From Streptomyces sp. Y2F8-2 (GTDB taxonomy: Bacteria > Actinomycetota > Actinomycetes > Streptomycetales > Streptomycetaceae), in contig NZ_BNGS01000012.1 in assembly GCF_014905555.1 (NCBI RefSeq), forward strand, positions 186,001-250,000: 64,000 nucleotides of DNA. The letters run 5' to 3'. A program made the position numbers and the translations under genes. Under the pieces are notes generated by a model. The model made no database searches and was not told the origin of the DNA. It worked only from the letters and a program-made list of their open reading frames with translations. Each line of letters opens with the position of its first letter. The stretch's first letter is position 1. Below, in pieces: positions 29,501-39,354 of this stretch.

Positions 29501-31115
29501 CCCCGCCGTCCGGCAGTCCGAGCCGATGGCCCACCGGACCGACCGGGCGGTGGACACCGGGGCCCGCCGGGCGCGGGTGTCGGTGGGCCGCGGCGCGCCC
29601 GGCTGGCGGCGCACCGGCACCCTGCCCTTCGACCCGTCCCGGGCCTACCACGCCACGGTGGGCCGCACCGCCGGCTCCACTCTGCTGAGCGTCAAGGGCG
29701 CCCCGGAGACCGTACTGGCCCGCTGCTCGCACAGACGCCGGAACGGTGCCGAGAGCGCGCTCGACGACGCCGGGCGCAGGGCACTCGCCCGGGCCACGGA
29801 GGAGCTCGCCGGCGCGGGCCGCCGCGTCCTCGCCGTGGCCGAACGCACCCTGGGGCAGGGCGAGGAACTGACCGACGACGCGGTGCGGGACCTGGTCTTC
29901 GTGGGCTTCGTCGTCCTCGCCGACCCGGTACGCCGTTCAGCCGCGCCGGCCACCGCCCGGCTGCGCGCGGCGGGCGTGCACACCGTCCTGCTCACCGGGG
30001 ACCACGCCGCCACCGCGGAGGCCATCGCGGCCTCCGTCACCGGCGAGCCGCACCAGAAGGTCTGCACCGGGCCGGAGTTGGACGCGCTCGACGACGACGA
30101 ACTCGACGCGCTGCTGCCCACGGTGGACGTGATCGCGCGGTGCACCCCGCACCACAAGGTCCGTATCGTCGAGGCGTTCCAGCGGCTCGGCCGCGTGGTG
30201 GCGATGACCGGCGACGGCGCCAACGACGCTCCGGCCATCCGGCTCGCCGACGTCGGCATCGCCCTGGGGCGGCTCGGCACGCCCGCGGCGACGGCCGCCG
30301 CCGATCTCGTCATCGGTGACGACCGTCTGGAGACGATCGTCACCGCGCTCACCGAGGGCCGGGCGATGTGGACCTCGGTCAGAACCGCGCTGGCCATCCT
30401 GATCGGCGGCAACCTCGGCGAGGTCACCTTCAGCGTGCTCGCCTCGGCCATGGCGGGCAGCTCACCGCTCAGTGCCCGTCAGATCATGCTGGTGAACCTT
30501 CTCACCGACCTCGCCCCGGCACTGTCCATCGCCGTCCGCACGCCGGCCGAGAGCACCGGGGAGCACCTGCTCCGGGAAGGACCGCACCACTCGCTGGGCA
30601 CCTCGCTCACCGAGGAGATGGTGCAGCGCGGGCTCACCACGGCGCTCGGCGCGGGCCTGGCCTGGACGGCCGCCCGGTTCACCGGCACGCGCCGCCGCGC
30701 CGCCACGGTGGCGCTGGTCGCGGTGGTCGGCACCCAGCTCGCCCAGACCCTCACCAGCGGCGGCGCGGACCTCCAGGTGCTCGCCGCCACCGTCGGTTCG
30801 GCCGCCGTGCTCGTCGGGATCGTCCAGACCCCGGGCATCAGCAGGTTCTTCGGTTCCACTCCGCTCGGCCCCGTCGGCTGGGCCACCACTGTGGCGTCCA
30901 TCGCGACCGCGACGCTCCTCCACGGGACGCTCAAGCCCCTGTCGCAGCGCCTGGCCGGTGCGGGATGGCTGCCCGCCGGGGGCGAGGACGCCGGGGCCGA
31001 GGCGCCCGGGGAGGCCGTGCCCGTGCCGGCGGCCGCCGCCCTGACGGCCTGGCTGAGCGGTGCGCTGTCCCGCCTGGGCCTGCCGGTACCCGGGACGGGC
31101 ACTGTCGTCGCGTGA
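26550..31115 (+). CDS. Giant HAD-family cation-transporting P-type ATPase (CtpI-like)
   Basis: 1521 aa. The C-terminal half is a complete P-type ATPase: TGES at 785-788, phosphorylated DKTGT at Asp942, TGDGAND at about 1220-1226, and membrane helices on both sides. The N-terminal 650 residues contain an HMA-like fold without CXXC (about 50-95), hydrophobic segments, and what looks like a decayed second catalytic core: LDVDVL at 351 where DKTGTL should be and VSGNRRALAASD near 509 in place of GDGxND. Mycobacterial CtpI proteins have similar size. The transported ion cannot be assigned. ATG 26550 is 9 bases after GGGAG; GTG 26541 abuts that site. Confidence 0.9.
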   Translation: MSLLSGTRLPLPGPLADGLAAGARGAAEAAVTLLGLGRRDVWSRPGRCHIQVRGVHGPRGIRIGRIVERALEEHPGVLWARVNAPAERVVVELASPPPSRQELLRIVAHAEAHGAAATAEPGAYDEWCPEPHHPCEAPRSRPALPVLAADVAGLLLTIATRLSPWTPLPAEAGALVTAVQCHPWLRRLVTSGLTELERPESVVPTLNALVQGLATRGGGLMLDAAQRIAQWREANATLEAWADAEPRLVPGPEHAQAEPLVVERPRVHRDVTARYAERAMGAGVAVGALTAPYAGPRRALAVALAGMPKAPEAGREGFATSLGRVLALRGVVAMDRGALRRLGQVDTVVLDVDVLRGGRYELTDLVPLDGADTEQCSDRLFALFDPAAPTRVRRDGEGWVIGPLEDLELTGRTGRPAAERLRSRGSERVLGLARRRRLMAVAGVATQTLPGAQALAAAARRSQIRVVLAGDRTDPRLGFVDATVPSGRHLVASVRALQADGAVVLLVSGNRRALAASDCGIGVHRDGEPPAWGADLLVGTDLESVALILSGVGVARRVDRDSAVLSSGGSGIGAVAALRAPAAEACSRGQAACNTAGAIAFSLGVWRARQLCSRPVTPSVATVPWHLMPPARVLQRLRSSADGLSPQEAAARAKGPSGTGAAPHTTLLSAFVEELANPLTPVLAGGAALAAAVGSRADAALVAAVTATSALVGGVQRVRTERALAELTARSAVGARVRRGGVERLVTAEELVPGDVVVLRPEDVVPADCRLLHAEGLEVDESSLTGESLPVAKTPAPVVAAQLTERSSMLYEGSTVSAGEAVAVVVATGAATEVGRTMATAREAAPVTGVEARLSSLTKASLPVATASAVAVAGAGLLHGRPLAQSLASAVNLAVASVPEGLPFLVNAAQLASARRLAEQGALVRNPRTIEALGRADVLCFDKTGTLTEGNLQLVAVSDGESNVSVDRLGPRHKAILSAALRATPAVRQSEPMAHRTDRAVDTGARRARVSVGRGAPGWRRTGTLPFDPSRAYHATVGRTAGSTLLSVKGAPETVLARCSHRRRNGAESALDDAGRRALARATEELAGAGRRVLAVAERTLGQGEELTDDAVRDLVFVGFVVLADPVRRSAAPATARLRAAGVHTVLLTGDHAATAEAIAASVTGEPHQKVCTGPELDALDDDELDALLPTVDVIARCTPHHKVRIVEAFQRLGRVVAMTGDGANDAPAIRLADVGIALGRLGTPAATAAADLVIGDDRLETIVTALTEGRAMWTSVRTALAILIGGNLGEVTFSVLASAMAGSSPLSARQIMLVNLLTDLAPALSIAVRTPAESTGEHLLREGPHHSLGTSLTEEMVQRGLTTALGAGLAWTAARFTGTRRRAATVALVAVVGTQLAQTLTSGGADLQVLAATVGSAAVLVGIVQTPGISRFFGSTPLGPVGWATTVASIATATLLHGTLKPLSQRLAGAGWLPAGGEDAGAEAPGEAVPVPAAAALTAWLSGALSRLGLPVPGTGTVVA

Positions 31116-31140
31116 GCGACGAACCGGTCCCGCGTTCCCG

Positions 31141-31281
31141 TCACTCCTCGGGCGCGTCCTCGTCCACCCGGTACGTCTTGGTCCAGGTGGCGCCACAGCG
31201 GCAGCGTGACGACTCGATGAGTTCGCCGTTCTCGCTCACACTCAGACCGTGTCCGATGCGCACGTGAACATGTTCACCCAC
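31141..31281 (-). CDS. Small conserved protein with a CxC motif
   Basis: 46 aa, GTG start 9 bases after GAGGAG. It begins VGEHVHVRIGHGLSVS and contains SSRCRCGATWTKTY, a possible half zinc knuckle. Length and composition fit small conserved actinobacterial proteins, with no known role. Tail-to-tail with the ATPase gene, 25 bases apart. Confidence 0.5.
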   Translation of the reverse strand: MGEHVHVRIGHGLSVSENGELIESSRCRCGATWTKTYRVDEDAPEE

Positions 31282-31370
31282 GGCGCGTCTCCTCTCGCTG
31301 ACGGAAGCCGACGGAAAAGCCATTGAACGAGATGCCGCGATGGGGAGTAAGAGAGCGTTCGCATGGTGAG

Positions 31371-31386
31371 ACGTTTCGAGAAACGT
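31371..31386. promoter_or_regulatory. Near-perfect 16-bp palindrome, candidate operator
   Basis: ACGTTTC-GA-GAAACGT, 7-bp arms with a 2-bp centre, 42 bp upstream of the 136-aa gene and in the region divergent from the 46-aa gene. Spacing fits a dimeric repressor site; regulator unknown. Confidence 0.35.
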
Positions 31387-31428
31387 GCGGATTCCTCCCG
31401 GACGTCACAATGGAAGGGAGGAAGCGTT

Positions 31429-31839
31429 ATGGCACGAATACTCGTCGACGGCGAAGAACTCGTCGTACGCCTGAGGTGGCGGGAAAGGGCGGCCGCCCGC
31501 CGGGGCGACGTACGGGTGCCGCTCCACGCGGTACGCCGGGTGACCGTCGAACCGGACTGGTGGCGTGCTCTGCGGGGAGACCACCGGCGGGGGCTGTGGA
31601 TCCCCGGGACGCTGTGCATCGGGACGCGGGGCCATCCCGGCGGAGAGGACTTCGTGGTGGTGCGGCCCGGCGCGCCCGTCGTGTGCGTCGCCCTGCGGCC
31701 CGGCGCCCCCTTCCGCCTCCTCGCCGTCTCGGTGCCGGACGGCGCCGAGGCCACGGCGCGACGACTGCGCCGGCTCGCACCCGGGATCGACTCCTCCACC
31801 CGCGCGCGGGAAGCGGTCCCCGTCGCCGGGGAGAGCTGA
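31429..31839 (+). CDS. Hypothetical protein, PH-like fold possible
   Basis: 136 aa beginning MARILVDGEELVVRLRWRERAAARRGDVRVPLHAVRRVTVEPDWW. The alternating beta-strand pattern with the VPLHAVRRV element resembles bacterial PH-like domains, but this is weak. No signal peptide or membrane helix. The ATG at 31429 has AGGGAGGAA about 7 bases upstream, so the longer frame from 31363 is less likely. It is followed after 195 bases by the alcohol dehydrogenase gene. Confidence 0.6.
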   Translation: MARILVDGEELVVRLRWRERAAARRGDVRVPLHAVRRVTVEPDWWRALRGDHRRGLWIPGTLCIGTRGHPGGEDFVVVRPGAPVVCVALRPGAPFRLLAVSVPDGAEATARRLRRLAPGIDSSTRAREAVPVAGES

Positions 31840-32034
31840 CCGCAGGGCCCCGCGGCGGACCGCGCCGACGTGGGTTGCGGCCCCTGTCGTACGGGCGTTT
31901 TCTGGAAGTGACCGGCGGTGAAAGAGCGCGAACGGGGCCACGGCACAGCCCGAGGGCCCACGCCTGTAGTGCCTCCCCCGGTAGCGGCTCCGTCCCGCCG
32001 CCGTCAGCCGGCGTTAGACGCGGAGGTGACGCAG

Positions 32035-33186
32035 GTGAAAGCCGTCGTCTACGAAAAGCCCTTCAGCGTGGCTGTGAGGGATGTCCAGGATCCCCGGATC
32101 GAGCACCCGAACGATGTGCTCGTACGGGTCACGTCGACCGCGATCTGCGGTTCGGACCTGCACATGTACGAGGGCCGCACGGCGGCCGAGTCGGGCATCG
32201 TCTTCGGACACGAGAACCTCGGCATCATCGAGGAGGTCGGCAGCGGCGTGACCTCCCTGTCCGAGGGCGACCGGGTCGTGATGCCCTTCAACGTCGCCTG
32301 CGGATTCTGCAAGAACTGCCTCGTCGGAAAGACCGGGTTCTGCCTCACGGTGAATCCCGGATTCGCCGGCGGCGCCTATGGATATGTGGCGATGGGCCCG
32401 TTCATCGGTGGTCAGGCGGAGCGGCTGCGGGTGCCCTACGCCGATTTCAACTGCCTGAAACTGCCACCCGGTGAGGAGTTCGAGACCGATTTCGTCCTGC
32501 TCGCCGACATCTTCCCGACCGGTTACCACGGATGCGAACTCGCCCAGGTGTCCCCCGGGGAGAGCGTGGCCGTCTACGGTGCCGGCCCGGTGGGTCTGAT
32601 GGCCGCCTACTCGGCCTTGCTGCGCGGGGCGTCGAAGGTTTTCTCCGTCGACCGGGTGCCCGAGCGGCTCGCCAAGGCGGAGGAGATCGGGGCCATCCCC
32701 ATCGACTTCACCAAGGGCGACCCTGCCGAGCAGATCAAGGAACAGACCAACGGAGAGGGCACCGACAAGGGCGTGGACGCCGTCGGCTACCAGGCCCAGG
32801 CGCACGACGCCAGCCACGAGGAACCCGCCATCGTCCTCAACGAGCTCGTGGAGACGGTGCGGCCCACCGGCATGCTCGGTGTACCGGGCCTGTACGTGCC
32901 CTCCGACCCCGGCGGACCCGACGAGCACGCCAAGCGGGGCCAGTTGCTGGTCTCCATCGGCCGGATGTTCGAGAAGGGTCAGCAGATGGGCACCGGCCAG
33001 TGCAACGTCAAGCGGTACAACCGCCAGCTGCGCGACCTGATCATCGCGGGGCGGGCCAAGCCCAGCTTCGTGGTCTCCCATGAACTGCCGCTGGACCAGG
33101 CGCCGCAGGCGTACGAGAAGTTCGACAAGAGGATCGAGGGCTACACCAAGGTGGTGCTGCACCCCGGTCACGCCCTCGCGGCCTGA
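32035..33186 (+). CDS. Zinc-dependent alcohol dehydrogenase, glutathione-independent formaldehyde dehydrogenase type
   Basis: 383 aa medium-chain dehydrogenase. Catalytic zinc ligands are in TAICGSDLHMYEG (Cys) and GHENLG (His-Glu). The structural zinc loop ACGFCKNCLVGKTGFC is partly conserved. The Rossmann NAD motif is GAGPVGLMAA. The insertion after the zinc loop (GFAGGAYGYVAMGPFIGGQAERLRVPYADFNCLKLP) is characteristic of the Pseudomonas-type glutathione-independent formaldehyde dehydrogenases/dismutases. It may generate formate for the formate dehydrogenase encoded about 15 kb away, an inference only. GTG 32035 is 8 bases after GGAGG. Confidence 0.88.
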   Translation: MKAVVYEKPFSVAVRDVQDPRIEHPNDVLVRVTSTAICGSDLHMYEGRTAAESGIVFGHENLGIIEEVGSGVTSLSEGDRVVMPFNVACGFCKNCLVGKTGFCLTVNPGFAGGAYGYVAMGPFIGGQAERLRVPYADFNCLKLPPGEEFETDFVLLADIFPTGYHGCELAQVSPGESVAVYGAGPVGLMAAYSALLRGASKVFSVDRVPERLAKAEEIGAIPIDFTKGDPAEQIKEQTNGEGTDKGVDAVGYQAQAHDASHEEPAIVLNELVETVRPTGMLGVPGLYVPSDPGGPDEHAKRGQLLVSIGRMFEKGQQMGTGQCNVKRYNRQLRDLIIAGRAKPSFVVSHELPLDQAPQAYEKFDKRIEGYTKVVLHPGHALAA

Positions 33187-33248
33187 GCGACGGGTCCGGG
33201 CGCGAACGGGCGCCCGGACCCCGTCGGTTCTGGTTGCCGGAGACGACG

Positions 33249-34130
33249 ATGGCCCGACCGGATGATCACCGGCCGATCGTGGCCGGTGTCGACCCCGATC
33301 CCGCCAAGCGGTGGGCGCTCGCCTGGGCGGCGGACGAGGCCGCCCTGCGCCGGGTGCCCCTGCGTCTGGTGCACGCGGAGACGCTGCCCACCGCCGGGAT
33401 CAGGAGATGGGAGCCGCCGCCCTCGTGGGAGGCCTGCGCCCGGGCGCTGCGGGAGGCGGGGGAGCAGGTGCTCAAGGCGGCGGTGTCGTTCGTGGAGGCC
33501 CGGCAGCCGGGGATCGAGGTGTCCGGCCTGCCGGCCGAGGGCGATCCGGCGTGGGTCCTGCGGGAGCAGGGACACGACGCGGCGGCCGTCGTCCTCGGGT
33601 CGTGGCATCTGAGCCGGGTCCGTGACGTCTTCTCCGCCTCGGTCGTCCTGAACGTCATGGCGCACGCCCGCTGCCCCGTGGTCGTCGTGCCCGAACCGCA
33701 GGACACCGTCCATCAGGATGCGTACGTCGTCGTCGGCGTGGACGGCAGCGCGCGTTCCGCTGCCGCCGTCGACGTGGCCTTCCAGGAGGCCGCCCTGCGC
33801 GGGGCCGGGCTGCGCGCGCTCTACGTCTGGCAGCCGGGGCTGCTCGGGGTGCTGGACGAGCACGCGGCCCGTCAGGACTGCCGGCGGCTGCTGCACGAGA
33901 CGGTGGCCGACCGCGGCGCCGCATACCCGGACGTCGCTCTGCATCAGGAGCTGGTCGGCGGTCATCCCGTGAAGGTGCTGACCGAGGCCTCCGCCCACGC
34001 GCTCGGTCTGGTGGTGGGCACCCGCGGGCACGGCGGCTTCACCGGCATGCTGCTCGGCTCGGTGAGCCAGGGCGTGCTGCACCACACGCACTGCCCCGTC
34101 ATCGTCGTGCCGCACGACCTCCACGCATGA
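33249..34130 (+). CDS. Tandem-domain universal stress protein
   Basis: 293 aa with two Usp domains (about 1-145 and 155-290). Domain 2 ends with the ATP-binding signature GTRGHGGFTGMLLGSVSQGV (G-2x-G-9x-GS). Domain 1 has the degenerate LGSWHLSRVRDVFSASVV, so only the second is likely to bind ATP. Such proteins accumulate under hypoxia and stationary phase in actinobacteria, matching the respiratory genes in the window. ATG 33249 follows CGGAG by 6 bases. It ends 4 bases from the convergent ftsH. Confidence 0.92.
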   Translation: MARPDDHRPIVAGVDPDPAKRWALAWAADEAALRRVPLRLVHAETLPTAGIRRWEPPPSWEACARALREAGEQVLKAAVSFVEARQPGIEVSGLPAEGDPAWVLREQGHDAAAVVLGSWHLSRVRDVFSASVVLNVMAHARCPVVVVPEPQDTVHQDAYVVVGVDGSARSAAAVDVAFQEAALRGAGLRALYVWQPGLLGVLDEHAARQDCRRLLHETVADRGAAYPDVALHQELVGGHPVKVLTEASAHALGLVVGTRGHGGFTGMLLGSVSQGVLHHTHCPVIVVPHDLHA

Positions 34131-34134
34131 GCCG

Positions 34135-36240
<2,106 letters not shown>

Positions 36241-36563
36241 CCACCGCCTCCTCCCACCAGTGCGATGTCACCCGGCGCCCGGCGGCGGGGCATTCCCGGG
36301 TCACTTCTCATGGTCTCTCGCCCAGCCCCGGAACGGCGCCCGGCCGGGGTAAGTCGGCGGCGAATCCGGAGAAGCAGGAATTGCCGGTCGGTGTAGTCGG
36401 CATCAACAGTGGCCGGTCCCATGCGCCTTCGTGCTCCTGTGCGCCCCCCGGGAAAAGCGCGCGGGAAGCGGGCGGCGGGTTGGACTGGGCAGGACAGAAC
36501 TCATGCTCCACGTCCGAGGAACGTTCACCGATTTCCTGTGTCGACCGCGGAAGGTGGTATTCG
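36241..36563. other. Divergent intergenic region between ftsH and the P450 gene
   Basis: 323 bases containing no convincing gene. It should carry promoters for both flanking genes. I see no clear sigma-factor consensus, repeat or RNA structure; the part nearest the P450 gene is somewhat AT-richer. Confidence 0.5.
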
Positions 36564-38129
36564 ATGAGCGGTTCCCTGCCCGAGACCCGGCGAGTGTGGA
36601 CGGTGGCGACTGCGCCGGGCATATTCCCATTCGTCGGTCACGGTATCACCCTGTTCCGGAACCCACTGCCCTTTCTGAATTCCGTTTCCAGTTACGGGGA
36701 TCTGGTCGAGATACGCCTCGGTCCCCAGCGCGCCTGGCTGGTGTGCCACCCGGAGCTGGTGCACCGGGTCCTCATGGACGCCCGTACCTTCGACAAGGGC
36801 GGTCCGCAGTACGACAGGCTGCGGCCGCTGATGGGCGACGGCCTGGTCACCTGCGCCCACGAGGACCACCGACGGCAGCGCAAGCTGATCCAGCCCGCCT
36901 TCCACGCGGCCCGCGTCGCCGACTACGCGTGGGTGATGGGTGAGGAGGCCGAGTCCGTCCTAGGCAAGTGGCGGCCCGGCGAGCAGGTCGACGTGAGCGG
37001 GGCGATGCTGGCCCTGACCACCCGGGTGACCAGCCGCTTCCTGCTTTCCGACGCCCTGGACGCCGCGACCGTCGCCGAGCTGCGGGACTGCCTCGCGGCC
37101 CTCGTCCGGGGCCTGTTCGTCCGTACGGTCGTGCCGCTCGCCCCCCTGTTCCGGATCCCCACGCCCGCCAACCGCCGCTACCGCCGTGCCTTCGACCGCC
37201 TGCACGCGATCGTCGACTCCGTCATCGACGAACGGCGGCGGGGCCGTCCCCGCGACGATCTGCTGGGCAGCCTGCTGAAGGCCGAGCGCGGCCGTGGGGG
37301 AGCGGCGGTCACCGGTCGGGAGATCCACGACCAGCTGATCACGCTCCTGCTCACCGGCGTCGAGAGCACGGCGATGTGCCTCGGCTCGCTGTTCGCCCTG
37401 CTGCCCCGCCATCCGGAGGCCGAGCGCCGGCTGCACGCGGAGGTCGACGAGGTGCTCGCCGAGGGGCGGCCGCCCGGCCCGGAGGACCTGACGCGCCTGG
37501 TGTACACCCGCGGCGTGGTGACGGAGACGCTGCGGGTGTATCCGCCGGGCTGGCTCTTCACCCGGACCACCACCAAGGAGACCGACCTCGCAGGCGTCCG
37601 GCTCCCCAGGGGGACGACCGTGCTGTACAGCCCCTACGTCCTGCACCATGATCCCGCGTCGTTCCCCGACCCCGACCGGTTCCTGCCCGAGCGCTGGCTG
37701 CCCGGGCGGTCCGCGGCCGTACGCAACGGCGCCCTGTTGCCCTTCGCCGCCGGCAGCCGCAAATGCGTCGGGGACACCTTCGCCATGGCGGAGGCCACCC
37801 TGGCAGTGGCGACGGTCGCCCGCCGCTGGCGTCTGCGGCCGCTGCCCGGGCACGTCGAGCAGCCGCGCCCCGCCGCGACCCTCGGACCGAGGGCGCTGGA
37901 GATGATCTGCGAATCCCGGTCGCAGACGCCGTCGGGGAAACCGCCGGCGCAAGCGTCCGACACCCCGGACAAAGACGGTGCGCAGCCCTTTGAGCCTCCG
38001 GCAGAGGTCGGACGCATTCCGCCCGGCACCGCCACGCGATCCCCCCAGGAATTCCCCGCAAACGGAACGGCGACATCCTCGCCGCGGAACCGCCGAAGGG
38101 AAGGTGACGAACATGTCGGTGGAGCATGA
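36564..38129 (+). CDS. Cytochrome P450 with C-terminal extension
   Basis: 521 aa. The I-helix motif is TGVEST (264-269), the K-helix ETLR is at 321-324 and the heme-binding loop is FAAGSRKCVG with Cys401. The P450 core ends near 450; about 70 further residues rich in Pro, Ser and Thr form an unstructured tail. ATG 36564 has GGAAGG about 9 bases upstream. The last 17 bases overlap the terpene cyclase gene, so the two are translationally coupled and this enzyme most likely oxidises the cyclase product, as in other Streptomyces sesquiterpene pairs such as CYP170A1 with epi-isozizaene synthase. The product is unknown. Confidence 0.92.
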   Translation: MSGSLPETRRVWTVATAPGIFPFVGHGITLFRNPLPFLNSVSSYGDLVEIRLGPQRAWLVCHPELVHRVLMDARTFDKGGPQYDRLRPLMGDGLVTCAHEDHRRQRKLIQPAFHAARVADYAWVMGEEAESVLGKWRPGEQVDVSGAMLALTTRVTSRFLLSDALDAATVAELRDCLAALVRGLFVRTVVPLAPLFRIPTPANRRYRRAFDRLHAIVDSVIDERRRGRPRDDLLGSLLKAERGRGGAAVTGREIHDQLITLLLTGVESTAMCLGSLFALLPRHPEAERRLHAEVDEVLAEGRPPGPEDLTRLVYTRGVVTETLRVYPPGWLFTRTTTKETDLAGVRLPRGTTVLYSPYVLHHDPASFPDPDRFLPERWLPGRSAAVRNGALLPFAAGSRKCVGDTFAMAEATLAVATVARRWRLRPLPGHVEQPRPAATLGPRALEMICESRSQTPSGKPPAQASDTPDKDGAQPFEPPAEVGRIPPGTATRSPQEFPANGTATSSPRNRRREGDEHVGGA

Positions 38130-39117
38130 GGACATCACAGCCCGACCGCATGCCGGAAATCCGTCGGGAAACCTCAAGGAACTGATCGAGTCCGAGCTCT
38201 ACATGCCGTTTCCCCCACTGCGCAATCCGCACGAATCCGAGGCCGCGGCCGGCGTCGAGGAATGGTTGCGGAGCTGGGGACTGACCGACGACCCCGCAGT
38301 CGCGGCGATGATCGCCCGGACCCGTCCCGCGGAACTGGCCTCCCACAACAGCCCGACCATGGACGCCGGCATCCTACGGATCGTGGCGAACCAGATCGCC
38401 TACCAGTTCGTCTTCGACGACCAGGCGGAAGAGCTCGGCCGGCGCCGGCCGAGCAGGCTGCTGCCCATGCTGTGCGAGAGCATCGGCATCCTGCGCGACG
38501 GCCGGCCGCCGACCACGCCTCTCGGGGCCGCCCTGGCCGACCTGCACCGGCAGGTCGAAGAGCGCTGCACCCCGGACCAGGCGGCCCGCTGGGCATGGCA
38601 CGGCCGCGAGTACGTGCACGGCCTGCTGTACGAGGCGGTGGCCCAGACCGACCCTCCCCGTGTACGGATCGGTCTGTGCGGCTCGATACGGTCCCTCACC
38701 GCGGGCGTCGAACCCTTCTACCCGCTGTGCGAGGCCGCACAGCCCCACCAACTGTCCCCCGACGAGCTCTGGCACCCGGCCATGCGCCGACTGCGCAGAC
38801 TGTCGGCCGACGCCGCGGTGTGGATACCCGACCTGTTCTCCGCCATGAAGGAGCAGCGGGAGGGCGGCGTGATCAACCTGGCCCTGGCCTACGCCAGGGA
38901 GCACCACTGCACCCTGCCGCAGGCCGTCCGGCTCGCCATCGGAAGGATCAATCGCACCATCAGGGAGTTCCAGCGGCTCTCCGAGCAGATCAGGCCCCGG
39001 TCGAGTCCCGCCGCCCTCGGCTATGTGGACGGCATGGCCGGCTGGATCCGCGGCTGCTACTACTGGTCCCGCGACGTGCCGCGCTACGCGGACACCGCGA
39101 CCGTCCCCGTGGGCTGA
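38113..39117 (+). CDS. Class I terpene cyclase with atypical metal-binding triad
   Basis: 334 aa, the normal size for bacterial class I (sesqui)terpene synthases. The Asp-rich motif is FDDQAEE (Asp102-Asp103, Glu106). The second motif normally reads NDxxSxxKE, but here it is PDLFSAMKE (239-247): the first Mg2+-binding Asn is replaced by Pro while Ser243, Lys246 and Glu247 stay. A C-terminal RY (DVPRYAD) is also present. ATG 38113 has AAGG upstream and overlaps the P450 gene. Two strong hairpins follow the stop. Product not predictable; the altered triad could mean changed metal binding, a changed reaction, or an inactive enzyme. Confidence 0.88.
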   Translation: MSVEHEDITARPHAGNPSGNLKELIESELYMPFPPLRNPHESEAAAGVEEWLRSWGLTDDPAVAAMIARTRPAELASHNSPTMDAGILRIVANQIAYQFVFDDQAEELGRRRPSRLLPMLCESIGILRDGRPPTTPLGAALADLHRQVEERCTPDQAARWAWHGREYVHGLLYEAVAQTDPPRVRIGLCGSIRSLTAGVEPFYPLCEAAQPHQLSPDELWHPAMRRLRRLSADAAVWIPDLFSAMKEQREGGVINLALAYAREHHCTLPQAVRLAIGRINRTIREFQRLSEQIRPRSSPAALGYVDGMAGWIRGCYYWSRDVPRYADTATVPVG

Positions 39118-39131
39118 CGTACGACGGGCAA

Positions 39132-39197
39132 GCGCCGCCCCGCGTGACGGCGGCGCCTCGACGGGCACCGCCCACTGGGCTCCCGCAAGGAGCCCAG
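39132..39197 (+). terminator. Double hairpin terminator after the terpene cyclase
   Basis: Two successive perfect stems. The first is GCGCCGCC (39132-39139) with GGCGGCGC (39149-39156). The second is CTGGGCTCC (39175-39183) with GGAGCCCAG (39189-39197) around a 5-nt loop. No long T run follows, as is common in Streptomyces terminators. Confidence 0.6.
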
Positions 39198-39354
39198 TTC
39201 GCGGCAATACCCGAGGTGAGGACGGGCAAACCGCCGTCGTTCATGATTCATTCTTTCCATACGCCGTACCCCTCGAAAGCCCTCTGACCGCGCCCACCAG
39301 GGCGTACGCTCAGCGCTGTCTTCCGACAGCTGACGGCAGGAAGCGGCGGGGCAC

